A program made the translations under genes and the position numbers. From NCBI GenBank assembly GCA_013407085.1, contig JACCGJ010001514.1:1-64000 (forward strand): 64,000 nt of DNA, written 5' to 3'. This document shows, one piece after another, positions 1-12,276 of this stretch. Below the pieces are notes generated by a model, which was given only the letters and a program-made list of their open reading frames with translations, did no database searches and was not told the origin of the DNA. The DNA is from Atriophallophorus winterbourni. Lineage: Eukaryota > Platyhelminthes > Trematoda > Plagiorchiida > Microphallidae. Every line of letters begins with the position of its first letter. The first letter of the stretch is position 1.

Positions 1-18
1 CATGTGTTGCATTCTTGT

Positions 19-561
19 TCATCGCGTTTTCATTGGTCCATAGGTTGTAGCCAATTGAAAGTGCTGGTTAATCGATGTCGTTGTTGAGTGCCACGCTTTG
101 ATGAATTCTCGCGCTCGTCGGTTGTTTTCTTTGGCCAAAATCCTCGCGTTGTCCCAATCGAATTGGTGTCCGAATTGATCAACATGTATTGAAATCAGTG
201 ACCTTGGGTCGTGCCTTCGTACAGCTAACCGGTGTTCGTGTATTCTTGTGCTTAACTTGCGGCCGGTTTGTCCGATGTAGTTCTTCTCGCAATCTCTGCA
301 CGTAATCTTGTAGACAATATTCGATTGTTCTTCCTTTTCCACTTTGTCTTTTATATTGTTGAATTGATTGCGTAATGTTGACATGGGTTTGTGCGCGACC
401 TCTATTCCAAATGGCCGTAAGACTCGAGATGCGATTTCTGATATATTCTGCACATATGGAAGAGCGCGTCTAACTCTGTTTTCGTCATCGTTTCTTTGTT
501 GGTTACGGTTGAACTTGTGGCGTAGTACGAATCTTCTTGGGTATCCATTCTTCTGGAACAC
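19..561 (-). pseudogene. Penelope-like element fragment: RT thumb end plus GIY-YIG endonuclease
   Basis: About 180 codons stay open on the minus strand. The first residues (FQKNGYPRRF) resemble the end of a Penelope reverse transcriptase. Residues about 82-112 carry a GIY-YIG nuclease core: VYKI then C-x2-C, YIGQTGR, and TRIHEHR. A C-terminal FDWDNARIL and REFIKAWH block follows, typical of Penelope elements. The family copies itself by reverse transcription, with the GIY-YIG nuclease nicking the target. Here a TAA lies just upstream of the reading frame and no RT palm is seen, so the copy is 5' truncated. It is a dead fragment, not a homing endonuclease. Confidence 0.85.
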
Positions 562-626
562 TTTGAACAGTTACAATTACATACAATTCCACATTTGCAT
601 TTACTTAATGCTACGTGAGGTATCAA

Positions 627-2480
627 CGTTACACTCTGGATATATTATTGCTGGTTTTCGAACTCCGAACCGCTTTATCACTATTCCTTTTTTCCCGCTT
701 TCCTTGTGAGTGATAAATTTCACACTTGACAATCGGAACGCTTACATCGTTCATGTTTTACTGCTTTCTTCCTATAAGTTGTGCACATTTGTTTTTCTAT
801 TGCATTCTTCTTCCTGGCTAATTGTTCTTTCATGTTAGCAAACGTTTTCCGAGTTCCGTGATAAACATTCATGTTATTGTCATCATACAAATATTGAAGA
901 AAACTTGATACCTTGGTTAATGTAGAGTTCGATCATTGCTGTACCTTATCTTACTTTATTATTCCAGTTAATGTTGTATCTCCATGGCCAAATATACATA
1001 CCAAACATGACATTGCTGTATACATTTTTCATGTCAAACCAATCCAAGTATGTTTTTATTTTAGCTATCTACGAGCTGCATTTTGATCACCTGTAAAATT
1101 GTTTCTATTATTGAGTTTTGATGCGTACATTGATCCAACTCTGAATTCGCAGTTGATTCAACTCGCTTTCTACGTATAACAATACGTCACTTCTAATATT
1201 ATCTGACACGTTAGTCCTAATAATCGTCAACATACTTATGGAGATGTTGCAGGGATATTTTGTGCGTGGGAATTCTTTAAGTCCTTAAATAAAATAATAT
1301 GGAAACAAAATTGTCTTTTCTTCGACTGATAGTCTACTTCACATTGGCAAGTTAATTTAGATTTGTGACAAAACAGAAACGCGATGCAGGGCAGTCAACC
1401 AAGTAATTTGATATATATCAAAAAGAGATGTCTTTTATCAATTTTGTTTTTGGATAATTCATAGCTTGATCAGATTATAGACCCCCCAGTTAATTAAAAT
1501 CACATTTTGTCCATAAAGTCGTTTGGTTATCTAATTGGAATTCACTACATGTAAAAATACGCCCAACAGCTGAGATTCTATGGTAGAAAATAGCTAAGTT
1601 TACAATTAAATCTATCTTCGCAACTTATTTCATGTATGATCTGGCATTAGTACATGAGTGAAAAAATCATGAATTAAACATTATTGTGGCGAAATTTGTT
1701 TTGTGTAACATTTCGCTATTAAGACCATAAGCTTGTTGGACCATGGGTGCGATAAAGAATAGAATCCAGATTCACCTCACTTTCGGTAGAAAAATCCTAA
1801 GTAGTTTAATAAATACACGAGCCATGTCCAACACTCAGCTGGTTAAGGTTCACAAACAAGATGAAAATTATTTGACGCAGTATTTTGCATATTCTGTCAA
1901 CCCTCGAATATCTCGTTTGTGAACAGGTGGGGTTGACTCATTTTGAGCATATTTCCTCTATACGCAAACGATGTATACATTATGGGTGCTACACTTTAAT
2001 TTGTAAGAATAAAACATCGAACTATTCATATAGACTCAAGATTCAGGAATATATTCGGCAAACTTTTGTTATCTCCACCTTATCAAATTCACCTTATGAA
2101 GTTACACACAATAGACCAAAGCTAAAAGGCTGTTTTAAAGTGCAAAATGATAGTCAATAAAGAAAATTTAGCATAAAGGGTTCAGTCCATTATACCGGTT
2201 GAAGTTTAGAAGCTTTAAAAAATTCGCTTAATCGTTAACCAAAGATGTGTTCTTTGGCCATATACTGTACGCATTTTTTTTTCTTTACTGCTAAAGCATG
2301 ATTTTATGACAAGAACAGGTATTTATCTACGCATGCTGAGTGATGGCGAGCTTGTAAACCCGAACTGTTTGAAATCACAAACCGTGATACGTGATGTGTT
2401 TATTCAAGAGTTCTCATTTGCCGAATATGCAGCCATTATTTTTCAGTCCTAAGAACTCATCCAATCACCAATGAACTGTT
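627..2480. other. AT-rich stretch with no recognised gene
   Basis: Only short open frames (none above about 90 codons) without recognisable motifs. I see no RNA gene, terminal repeat or tandem array. It may be decayed retroelement or ordinary intergenic DNA. Confidence 0.5.
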
Positions 2481-3190
2481 TTCCGTCAATATGCAAAGAC
2501 TTTAGGCTAACAATGAGCATGAGTAAGACCAAATACCTTGGTCAAGGGACTATATCGCTTATAGACTATATCGCATCACTGACAAAAACTGACAACTAAA
2601 ACCAGTATACCTTATCACGTATTTTGGTTTAATTATTGCGAGAAACCTCTAACTAGACACGAATATTGATAAACAGATTGACAGAGCAGCTATTATTTCG
2701 TTCTTTGAAACTCTCGTATTTAGGACAACCGCAAGTTGACTGTAAAGACAAAAATGATGGTTCACAGCGAGTGTGTAATGAATGCTTCGCTGTAAGATAG
2801 TGAAACCTACACCATCAACGCAAGACACGAACTGAAGCTATATGCCTAACATTTGAAAAAGCATCCACCGTATCTTAAAAATATTGCGGATGGGTGAATA
2901 AACGAATGCTGAAGTGCTTTCTAAAGCTCGTCTACAAAGCAGGTTCACTCTACTACAGCAGAACCGCCTACGCTGACTGGGTCACAGGTGAAGAAGGAAA
3001 ACTGGCCGAATACCAAAACATCTGCTCTATGGTGAGTTGAAGTCAGAAATACGCACTTGCGCAAAAACGTTGGCAGAAGAGATAAAGAAGCTCCTGACAT
3101 CGACCCTAATATTTTTAAAGAACTTGCTCTTGACCGCTCACTGTGAATGCACAGTGTAAATCGTCATCTGCAAGCCAAAAGGTTGGATAC
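2480..3190 (+). pseudogene. Decayed LINE (family F), RT 3' part and C-terminal region
   Basis: Translation in shifting frames shows landmarks shared with the better copy at the right end of the window: MSKTKYLGQG near 2520, a TYFGLIIA-like stretch near 2620, then LLQQNRLR*LGH near 2955 and GRIPKHLLYGELK near 3010. The last two match the RLQWLGH...DGRIPKDLLYGEL segment of the copy at 55717. The order fits a LINE reverse transcriptase thumb followed by its conserved C-terminal region. Frameshifts and stops are frequent, so the copy is inactive. Ends are approximate. Confidence 0.65.
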
Positions 3191-6100
3191 TAGTCTCGGC
3201 TGTTGATCGCAAAACACGCAGCTGTTGCCTGGATTAGACGGTTAAATTATTCGAAACGTCTTAGAGCATTAAACCTTCACCCGCTTTTGATGTAAATTCA
3301 CGGTCGATATCAATGAAAGGAGGCCAAACTAACAGAGCTAAATCAGACTTCTCGGTAATTAAATTGTCCTGGGAGAATAATAAAACATTTAGCCTTGAAA
3401 TGAACATAGATTGCTTGAATAAGTATCAACAGATGTGTACATAATTCAGCATATCATAATTACACTCAGTTTAATTCAAGTCTTGATGATTATGTAAATA
3501 TCGGGCATCCAATAGCAGCTTTGTGTGTTTCTCTTCAGAATTTCAACGGATTCTATGCATGTCTTTTTGTTTGGTGAGAAATACTAGTCCCCATCTTTCC
3601 AAAATCTAGGGATCTTAAACCAGATGCTTTGTAAGTTGTCTGAAATATGTTCCGTCTCGTTACGAAGAATATGATTATTAATGGGTCCTAGGTTGTTGCA
3701 TGTACTAACGACAGATATATGATCTTTTGAAAAACTAATTATTTTCGTAAAAAGAACTTATAAAATGCCAAGACAATCGCATTACTTATTTTATATGCCA
3801 AAGAAGCATGAATTGTTCTACTGAAACCTGGGTCCCAACGTGCTGCTTCAAACAGTCGCGCGAGTTGTTCCGTATACAAAGCTTTTTGTGATCCAGCTTG
3901 CATCTTTGCAAATTTACCTCCACCAAATTCTTACTAGACGACGCACAAGTGAGCATAAAATAAAGAAGAAAAAGAAGAACAAAGCTTTATTCGAAAATAT
4001 TCTAAATTTCAGCTTTAGGCTAGTTTCAATGAAAACAAAACGAATTTTAGACAAATGACACATGAGAACCAAAACGTATTCACAAAATATACCCATTATA
4101 ATAACTAGATTAATTCGACCATAATTGTTTAATAAGCAGATCCTTGTGACAAAGTAATCGTGAAAAAATTAGATTAACAACCTCCGATATAAAGATGTCC
4201 TACAAGGAAGAATAATGTGTTTTGCTCATTTATTCACGTTATAAAAAATCCAATACGTAATACTCCATAGACGCTAAACTGTCGAACGTATCACCCACAC
4301 TTATATCATACTTGATGCCTACAATCTCCATTTACACACGTTCAATTCGAATTATTCACCAGCCAACGATTTTTTCGTTTACTTCAAGTAACATCAAGCA
4401 TCTAATGTACCTACAGATACCATGACAATGCCATGTTGCAATTGAACATAAACTTGTGTACTAGGCCGCTTATTATATTTAAATTAATTCACAGTTCGTT
4501 CATACTTTTGTCTCTCTACCCTTGCTATCGTTTTAAATCGGTCTACTGTCGCCCAGCGACATTGAGACTAAAAATGTTTATACACTCGTTCTTTAATATA
4601 ATCACGAAACAGTCTAATGATCCGCATAATTATGATACTCATTGATAATTCCTATTCGTTTTTTATTAATTAAGAATTCGTGAGGCCGCAAACGGAAATT
4701 TGTTATCCTGGTTTTAAACTACTTGCTTATACCACATCATTTTAACCAGAAGTCTTCTCGTGCCTTCAATGGAACATTGCAATAAAATACTATTATTTTT
4801 AGAGGAAAAGGAGTACAAAGGTACCGTGTTCTGGCATGTATTATCATCGTCTCGTATATCCTGATATGTTTTTGCTTCTTCGAAAGCAGTCTTCTGTTCG
4901 ATACATAAAAAATTGTTTATACGATCCCCAAACCCTGAGTAGCTGTGAGCTTCAAGAACATCAGCCAGAAGTGCTTCCTAAGTTTAAGTTGCCTTTCGTG
5001 AAATTTTATGACAATGTGCGAGGCCAAAGTTTCGTTGCACGCATAGTCGGAGTCGGTGATCCTTTGTTTGACGATCAGTGACAACCGTAAAAACGAGTTG
5101 ATATAGAAGAATCATGCCACCACAAAACCTGTGGTATGCCAGTGAGAAGATATTCATCTTCATACATCATTCTGGATAGGGGCGTTTGCGCAATCTGGTG
5201 AAGAATCTATTTGCTTGTCGTTGAACACTTTGGATAAGGTTCTTCTGGGCTGCCGTGAAAAGAAATGTAGCCACACTACTATACTGGGTGATTGGTCAAA
5301 CATATTTGGTAAAAACGTGGTTTTGTTGCTCGAATTGATGATTCAGCAGAAGCTCTTTTGTGTGCCCATAGACAACGCGAGGCTTTTGATAGTATTTGAT
5401 GTAACAAACTTCGTTATAAAACTCATTTCTCATCAAAATCAATTAAACTTTCAATAACAAATACACATAAAAATGATTTTTTCAAGTGCTGCATGATTAT
5501 TCACCCTTAGAACTACCGTATAGTTTTTTCTCTGTCCCTAATTGAGTGTTTGGAATGATTTACCGCCTTTTGTCGTAACCTCTCCATCACTCTCCATATT
5601 TTAAGAACGACTTGACGTTTATCTCTATATTCCTCAACAAATACAATGGTTTTTTCTGCTCCTTCCCGATACTGCTCAGATATATCCATTCCTTTCCAGA
5701 TACATATATACAAAAGTACGCCGATTCATTTCCCTTGTATTGACTGTTTCTGATATATAACCCCACACTCGAAGCAACTTTCAAAAACGACGCTGGACCT
5801 TCTAAACTCCACCGACCCGCTGTATTTACTATCTTATGGTTATCTCTTGAGCTCATAGTTTTTGTAATTTAAAATATTATTGACAATTGAAACAAATATG
5901 GTTGAACAGATCGAAACCACTCAGTTCACATTGACAGAAATAACGGCGTGACGCGCTTCTATTTTTAATTTCTATTGGTTTCTGAGTTTGGGTCTTTATT
6001 TCGCATATAAACGACAAAAATGTTAACATCGATTTCAAATCAGGATTTATATAGTCGTTTGAAAGCCTACGAATTCCTCGCGATTTCAAGAAAGTGAATC

Positions 6101-6370
6101 AATTAGATTATAACTGATTCAGTAGAACGTAGCTGCTGTCATTTTTATTTTGTGGATATCTTTCAAAAATTTTCCAAGATATGTCAGTCACAGTGTTGTT
6201 ATGGTTTCAAGTTTAAGGTTACAAATCAGTGTAGTTAAACTAATTGACTTTATTACAGAGTTATAGTCAACCGAACAAAAACAAGGAACAAGATTTTTTT
6301 CACAAAAGGCGTAGTTTTCATTAGAGCTGAGCTGTTTATATTGCGAATGATGTCCAGATCTCATTCATGG
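3191..6370. other. No recognised gene over about 3.2 kb
   Basis: AT-rich sequence with scattered open frames of 60-90 codons, none with a family motif. There is a purine-rich AAG/AAA patch near 3960-3985. Nothing else can be supported. Confidence 0.5.
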
Positions 6371-6709
6371 CAGTTCCGTTCAGTTTGCACAGGACGATAT
6401 GTGGCAGTTCAGTTCAGTTCAGTTTGCACAGGACTGTATGTGGCTAACGAGCCAATCGAGCGTCCAGATTTCTTTCAGTGGTATGCCACAGAAGAGCGTC
6501 TACCACTGCTTGAAGCTTGAAGAGTCACCAATCGAGCGTTTGAAATACTTCCGGTGGTAAGTCAAAAAAGCGTCCACCACTTCGAACAGTAAGTTCAATA
6601 TTTTTCTGGTATGACTTTGGCTGGAATGCAACAGAAAAACTCCCCTCACCAAATAGGTGAGGAGAGACATTAGTGCGTTCCAACGACAAATTGAAGAACA
6701 ACTATAAAA
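6371..6709 (-). repeat. 3' UTR and tail of CR1-like family A
   Basis: Lies directly downstream (minus strand) of the RT below. It contains a perfect 7-bp hairpin, CCTCACC (6644-6650), loop AAATA, GGTGAGG (6656-6662). Two related units of about 86 bp begin near 6452 and 6538, both starting CCAATCGAGCG. The element ends in a pentanucleotide tail, (CAGTT)n on the plus strand at 6405-6425. The same UTR, hairpin and tail recur in plus orientation at 35140-35440, which fixes this as the family's 3' end. Confidence 0.75.
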
Positions 6710-8480
6710 TTAGGGATAAAAATTGGGAAACACAGAGCGCCAGATCGAGTCTAGTCTATATTTGAAGCACGTTACTGAAGTAGAACAAACTACCTCTTCG
6801 GGCAGACAGTTCCAGTGATTCACTACCCTTTCGCTAAAGAAGTGCTTACGTGCATTAGACCTGACATGTTGCTTTGCCAGTTTCAGTGAATGACCTCGAG
6901 TACCTACTACTGGCGCAAGAGCATACATATCAGCCGGATCAATAGAACTAAAGCCTCTAACGATTTTAAAGGTCTCGATCAGATCCCCACGTAGTCGCCT
7001 TCTTTTTAGCGAAAAGAGATCTAGACTCAACAGTCGTTGTTCATACGACTTCCCAGATTGCCCTTTAATCATACGAGTAGCTAGGCGCTGAACACCTTCA
7101 AGCGTGGCAATGTCCTTTTCCAAGTAAGGAGACCAAGCTTGAACGCAATACTCGAGATGAGGTCTCACTATCGCTTTATACAGTGGGATGAAAACCTCCG
7201 GGGACCTGCAGGATAAAACTGATCGGAGGCGAAAGAGCTGGTTCCTAGCGCGTTGTGCAGCAGCTGCACATTGATCAGCCCATTTAAAGTCCGCTGAAAC
7301 CTCAATACCTAAGTCCCGGACTTTTGATACCCCAGTTATCTCCAGTATGTTATCAGTTCCAGCAACCTGCAGCTTCGTTGCAGCTTTGGACAGAAGATAG
7401 CTTTTGGAGAAGTTGACTGGTAGATCCCACGTGGAAGACCACTTGATGACCTTTTCTATATCCTCAAAAATATCCTGTTCGTTCAGCGATCCGATAAAAT
7501 TGACATCGTCTGCAAAAATATAGCAGGGACACTTAAGCGAAACTGCCAAATCATCGATTAAGATAAGAAAGAGTAGTGGGCCTAGTACTGAACCCTGCGG
7601 GACTCCACTAACAACTCCTGCTTTCCCGGAATACATTTTGGCTATGCGAACGCAAAAATACCGATTGCTCAAGATGTTTGTGATCCAGTTCTTTAGAGGG
7701 CCATCAAAACCGATTAGTCCAATTCTCATTGCAAGCAACCTGTGGTTTACCGAGTCAAAGGCCTTACAGAAGTCTTAGTAGAGAACTTCGACCTGGTGGC
7801 CTCCATCTAGCCTCCTAGTGACCTCATTAAGAAAACATAATAGGTTCGTTAGGCAAGAATTCCCTTTTAGAAAACCATGCTGAGCAGAGTTTAGCAACGA
7901 ACCAGAGACAAGGTGGCGACAGATCCTATCCCTAATAAGTCTCTCTAGGGTTTTGCAAAGGATACTAGTAATGCTTACAGGTCTGTAGTTGTAAATTGAA
8001 GAACTACTGCCACCTTTGTTTATAGCAATCACATCAGCACTCGTAATATACCTATATCTCAAGAATGCGTTAAAGAGGCGACCCACCGGTTGTGCTAATA
8101 CAGACGCCAGGTTCTTAATAACTTAAGGATGAATACCATCCAGGCCCGCGGATTTATGTGGATTAGTTGATTGAAGCGCAAGTCTAACCTCATTATCAGT
8201 GAAAATTATTTCATCGAGGGTAGGAACACTATCTGACCTTATGTCAACTGGCATATTCGGGAGATCAGTTTGGCGATCAGGCCTCTAAACAGCTCGAAAA
8301 TGTTCGAGAAAAGCCGAAGCCTTTTCAGAATCTGAATCTAGTTGAGTGAATGCCTGAGAGTGCCCAGCTCGTGACTTAAGGCAAAGAAGCTCGGGATTTA
8401 AGGCAAAGATTCTTTTATGTGATAAAGGTTGCGCTATTTGAAGAGCAAAATCCACAGAACGCTCAGTTCATGTTAAATCA
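6710..8480 (-). pseudogene. CR1-like non-LTR reverse transcriptase (family A)
   Basis: A single minus-strand frame can be followed from about 8400 to 6710. Landmarks in order are HKSAGLDGIHP, YNYRPVSITSILCKTLERL, AQHGFLKGNSC, DFCKAFDSVNHRLL, GVPQGSVLGPLLF, the catalytic FADD (CPCYIFADDVNF), AIVRPHLEYCVQAW and RRLRGDLIETF. These are standard fingers, palm and thumb motifs of CR1-type reverse transcriptases. In-frame stops break it near 8290 (tag), 8125 (taa) and 7775-7777 (taa). There is no frameshift, so the copy is fairly young. The endonuclease domain and ORF1 are missing (5' truncation near 8480). Confidence 0.9.
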
Positions 8481-9655
8481 TTTAATGTGAATACCAAGTC
8501 TAGATTTTACGGAAGTAATTGTAATGAGTTACAATCAAGATGCTGAGGAGTAATTTTTGATGAATCCCAGGTGCCACTCATTGAATTAAACGAATTTCTT
8601 AATCTGTCAACCATAAATATATAGCTGAATGAATTCGCCGGATTCGAAGCGTCTTATCAAGTTGGTGAAAACATTAATTTTCAAAATAACAATCACAAAC
8701 TTTAATCTTCCTGGCAAGAAAAGCCAAAAACTTCGTGATGGTTATCTTAGCGTACAGCATCTGTGATGCAAGTAAACAGATTTCGCGCCTGTGGGTGCAA
8801 GATTTATATGCAATATTTTCGATTTCAGAATTTGTAGGTTGCAAAACGTCGCAAAGTCGCTCGTTTGTTATAGTTAAATTAGTTACGATTTTCAGGATAT
8901 AAGACTTGTGCTATGAATCATCTACTATCATCCGTCTTTCTTCGAGGAATACCATAAATATATATAGAAAAGTTTTCTCCCGCATCTTGAAAAATAAATC
9001 GCCATTCCAATTTAAGAAAACATGTTAAGACGGAAGATGCGAGAATCTACTTTAGAAATAAAATTAAAAATTAAAATGAGAGAAACGTTTGGATAATATC
9101 AACGAATGGAAGCTTTGTATGGAAATAGTGCAAATAGCTGTAGACAGTAGAACATAAATACAAGATCAACGTAATTGCAATACCTGAATTATAAGAAATC
9201 GAATAATCACACAATCGCTTTTGTGTCAACTATCTATATTAGGGTTAATAATATTGGTGATCTTGTAGATGAAGTACAAATAGGATAAGTGAACATAGAT
9301 TCAGCCACTTTTAGGGTTTGTTAAATGTCACCTAGTAATGTTTGTTCAAGCAGCTGAGAGCGGATTCAAGGTGTAATTAATAGGTATTGGAAATCAGATG
9401 ACTATTTTTACGTAATTTAAAGTGAGGGTTGAGGGCGTCTTTGGAAGCACAGCCAGGTTTACTAAATAGAAAAGAAATAAAATCGCTTCTCAATAAAACC
9501 ATTCTATTACTGATATTTATTGAGATCTCTCGGGAATATACCTATAACCATGTCATCATTTTGGTTGCTATGGCTCCCACTTAGTGTAGCTGGATGAGAT
9601 GTACAAAAGCGATAGAACTGAATGCGCTTCTCTTCTCAAGAATACAAACTTTGAA
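8481..9655. other. No recognised gene
   Basis: AT-rich sequence between two CR1-like 3' or 5' ends. No open frame with recognisable motifs and no clear repeat. Confidence 0.45.
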
Positions 9656-10538
9656 TGAAAAAAGGAATGTTTTATTCTTGGATTTCCAAGGCATGCTAAG
9701 CATGATCAATAATTATCCAAATTGTTGGTATACATAAAGCATAAACATGGACAATATTTAATAAATTTTCAAGGTCATACGTGCTGTGAATATTTCGTTC
9801 CATAAAATGATAAAGGCAAATGGTTATCAATCAGTTTTACAGAAATTCAATATATAAGCTGTTATTGTATGAAAGGAAAATCGGGTGAGGGGAAAAATGA
9901 CACGAAGTATGTTGGAGAACGATGGACCTGATCATCAAAGATGTGAGAAATCTCGAAGAGGCAGAATCTTTAACAATGTTCAGTTGAAACACTTTGTTAT
10001 TGTCGAATGGAGAATGTCTTTTGTTCGCAGAAGATTTGGGGTCGCAGTGTGGCATCGTCTATGAGCTGCAATTCTTCACGTGGATGTGAAGAGGTAATCT
10101 AGAAGATAAATTCTAAGGGACCGTGTGAATGTTCATTATGAAAGTTGTAAAACTGATTTCACTGTTAATATCCAGCCATGATTGTATATTTCATCTAGTG
10201 AGACATCGAGACATCGCCTTCGAGATCACGTGATGTATATGCTCGTTGAATGTTAGCAATGAAGAACATCTGAAACTAAGATCAAGTTTGTAGTCAATCA
10301 TTTGAAAGGGCTGACGATTAAGAAGGATTGATCCATCAGGTATTGTACATCCTGAAGACATGAACTTAGATTTATTTACAGAAAATGAGAGATCATTTAT
10401 TTTACCCTAGTTGGATAATGTAGCCAAATCTTTGTTTGGCCTTGTATTGTAAGTTCGTGCTTCTGAAGATGGGTAAGAATTGACTAATTTCATGTCGTCT
10501 GCAAACAAGAATATTTCAGAATATGATATGACTGTAAG
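9656..10538 (-). pseudogene. CR1-like element (family E) 3' part, cut by the BEL element
   Basis: On the minus strand, 10538-10200 translates in one frame to an RT palm: FLFADDMKLVNSYPSSEA, then LSFSVNKSKFMSSGCT and LTFNEHIHHVISKA, with stops. The closest match in the window is the family E copy at 18666-18983. Sequence at 9660-9800 (ATTCTTGG...CATGATCAATAAT) is the same 3' end seen at 17770-17850. The RT stops abruptly at 10538, where the LTR begins, so the BEL element probably inserted into this RT. The upstream part of the RT was not identified on the far side. Confidence 0.7.
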
Positions 10539-11117
10539 TGTAAGAGACAGCTTTATGAACTTTTTCCTTTTTCTTCATCTTTACCTTATATTTTGAATCG
10601 ATTTCCAGACTCTAGAATTTGTTGATTATATTTGCAGGCATTTTATATTTATGTTATATTTGATGAAAAACATTCCTTTTGTTATTAAAAAGTTGCTATT
10701 GTAAATCTTTTTTACACGCCTTTGGTCAATTGTTTGTGTTAATTGTTCGTTTCGACCATTGTCTGCTTTGTCATTGAATTTCGCTGCCATCTTGAGCTCT
10801 CGTGTTTTGCTTGAACTTGGACGCCATTTTGTGTGTCGATTTTATTGTTACGGAAATTTGAACGACATTTTTGGTAACTCCTTTCATTCTATTTATATCT
10901 CAGGTCGTCATTGAACTTGTTCGCATTTGATATAATTGATTCTGGTGTAATTTAACTCCACTGTTTACTGTACGTTCCTTTACAGTTGATGTTTGTATAA
11001 TTATTGTTGTTGTAATTGATGCTAATCACAGTACCGTATAACATCCAAATTTTTGTCTTAAACTTGTCAAAATAAGAAACGGGTGGAATATGCGTTACCT
11101 ACGTGTGGAACGATACA
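10539..11117 (+). repeat. 5' LTR of the BEL/Pao element (579 bp)
   Basis: Boundaries come from alignment by eye with the two LTRs at 26542-27120 and 28868-29446 (opposite strand). All three begin TGTRAGA and end ACA, and all are exactly 579 bp. Shared blocks include the TTGTATAATTATTGTTG segment and GAAACGGGTGGAATA near the 3' end. Directly after the LTR, GTACTCAACT is shared with the other element and marks the primer-binding region. Confidence 0.85.
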
Positions 11118-11283
11118 GTACTCAACTAGGAACTTGATTCTTCTCGAACTTAGCGAGATGTACTTGAGGAAATACAGTTGAAAATTCGTGAATCGATCCC
11201 AGTTTACAATCCTGGTGACGTCCCTATTTTTAATTTTTACTTGTCCATCTCTTTGAATCTTTTGGATATCGTTCTGGTATAGA

Positions 11284-12240
11284 ATGCCTAAAGTGACTTT
11301 CAAAGTAGCATCGGCCGAGTGCAATAAGCCAGAGGGCATAGTGTTCAATCATACAGCTTCTCAATGCGCATTGGATTTAGAGCGGGAATTATGGGTAGCT
11401 AGGTCCACGATAGAGCGCTTGAAAAAGGGAAAAAGAGACCTCGATGAGAACAACTTGATAGCCGGCAAGTGCAGCAGGCCAGAACGGAGCGGTACGACAA
11501 CCCAATTAGAATTCTTGATGAATATAAGACTCGGACTACCCAAGTTTGAATTATCATACTTTGATGGTAATCCAATTGACTATTGGCAATTCATGAGGCA
11601 ATTTGAATGTTACATCGAATCTCGGCTTATGGACCCGGTGCAACGATTGCTATATCTGATGTTTTATTGCCAACTTAAATCTATTGATGCCTGTGTCATG
11701 CTGCAACATACTGAGGGTTATACGAGAGCAAAAACGGTACTACGGGATTTGTTCGGGCTACTGCATGCCATTGCCCGGTCTACACTGGATGAATTGCTAG
11801 GAGAAGCCAGAACGCTTTCCAAGAAGGTCGATGATTTATCTGAATTGGCAATAAAGATGTAAAATTGCCAAATTACTCTGACATAAATGAAGTGCGAGGC
11901 CGACTTGAATTCGGTCAACACTTTGGAAGGTGTTGTGAAGTGCTTACCTGTAGCCTAACAGCAGCAGTGTGCCGATGCTGCCAACGCGATTACGGATGAC
12001 GGTTTAGAGGTAAACTTTTACCGGATTTCCGAGTTCGTTTCTCGTAAACCAAGAGTTGCTAGAAGTCGATTTGGCTAGCTTTGTCGCTCTCGCACGTCGC
12101 AGAAATCAGAAGCATATGCTTTAAGTGTTCGCGATCAAAAGAAAGTCAATGCTACTATGGTTGTCAGGTCCATAAACAGCTTGGAATGCTGTAATTGCAA
12201 GGGACCGCACAACTTACTTCAATGTATCGAATTTTATAAT
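11284..12240 (+). pseudogene. BEL/Pao gag-like region
   Basis: The open stretch 11284-11862 (192 codons) contains LGLPKFELSYFDGNPIDYWQF followed by FECYIESRLMDPVQRLLYL, the hallmark of the gag domain DUF1759 of BEL/Pao elements. The family protein packages the element RNA. After TAA at 11862 the coding trace continues through stops to a Cys-rich stretch near 12190 (CCNCKGPHNLLQC), the expected zinc knuckle. The second half is homologous to the minus-strand gag at 27375-28310 (shared LDEL-GEARxL, EFVSR/DFVTR, SRFG). Not functional. Confidence 0.85.
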
Positions 12241-12276
12241 CTCGAAGTAAAGAGTAGTTAGGATCTGGCTTAACGA

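Noticed and set aside
402..626. Minus-strand frame with a CKCGIVCNCNCSKC run, possible zinc-binding protein
   Set aside because: It overlaps the Penelope frame out of phase; the downstream residues are a shifted reading of the FQKNGYPRRF segment, so the Cys run is probably chance.
3840..4096. Overlapping frames on both strands with Lys- or Phe-rich runs
   Set aside because: The runs come from a simple AAG/AAA patch; both frames cannot be coding and neither has homology.
4836..5081. 81-codon open frame, possible small gene
   Set aside because: No family motif, no supporting splice or regulatory signals, and AT-rich surroundings give such frames by chance.
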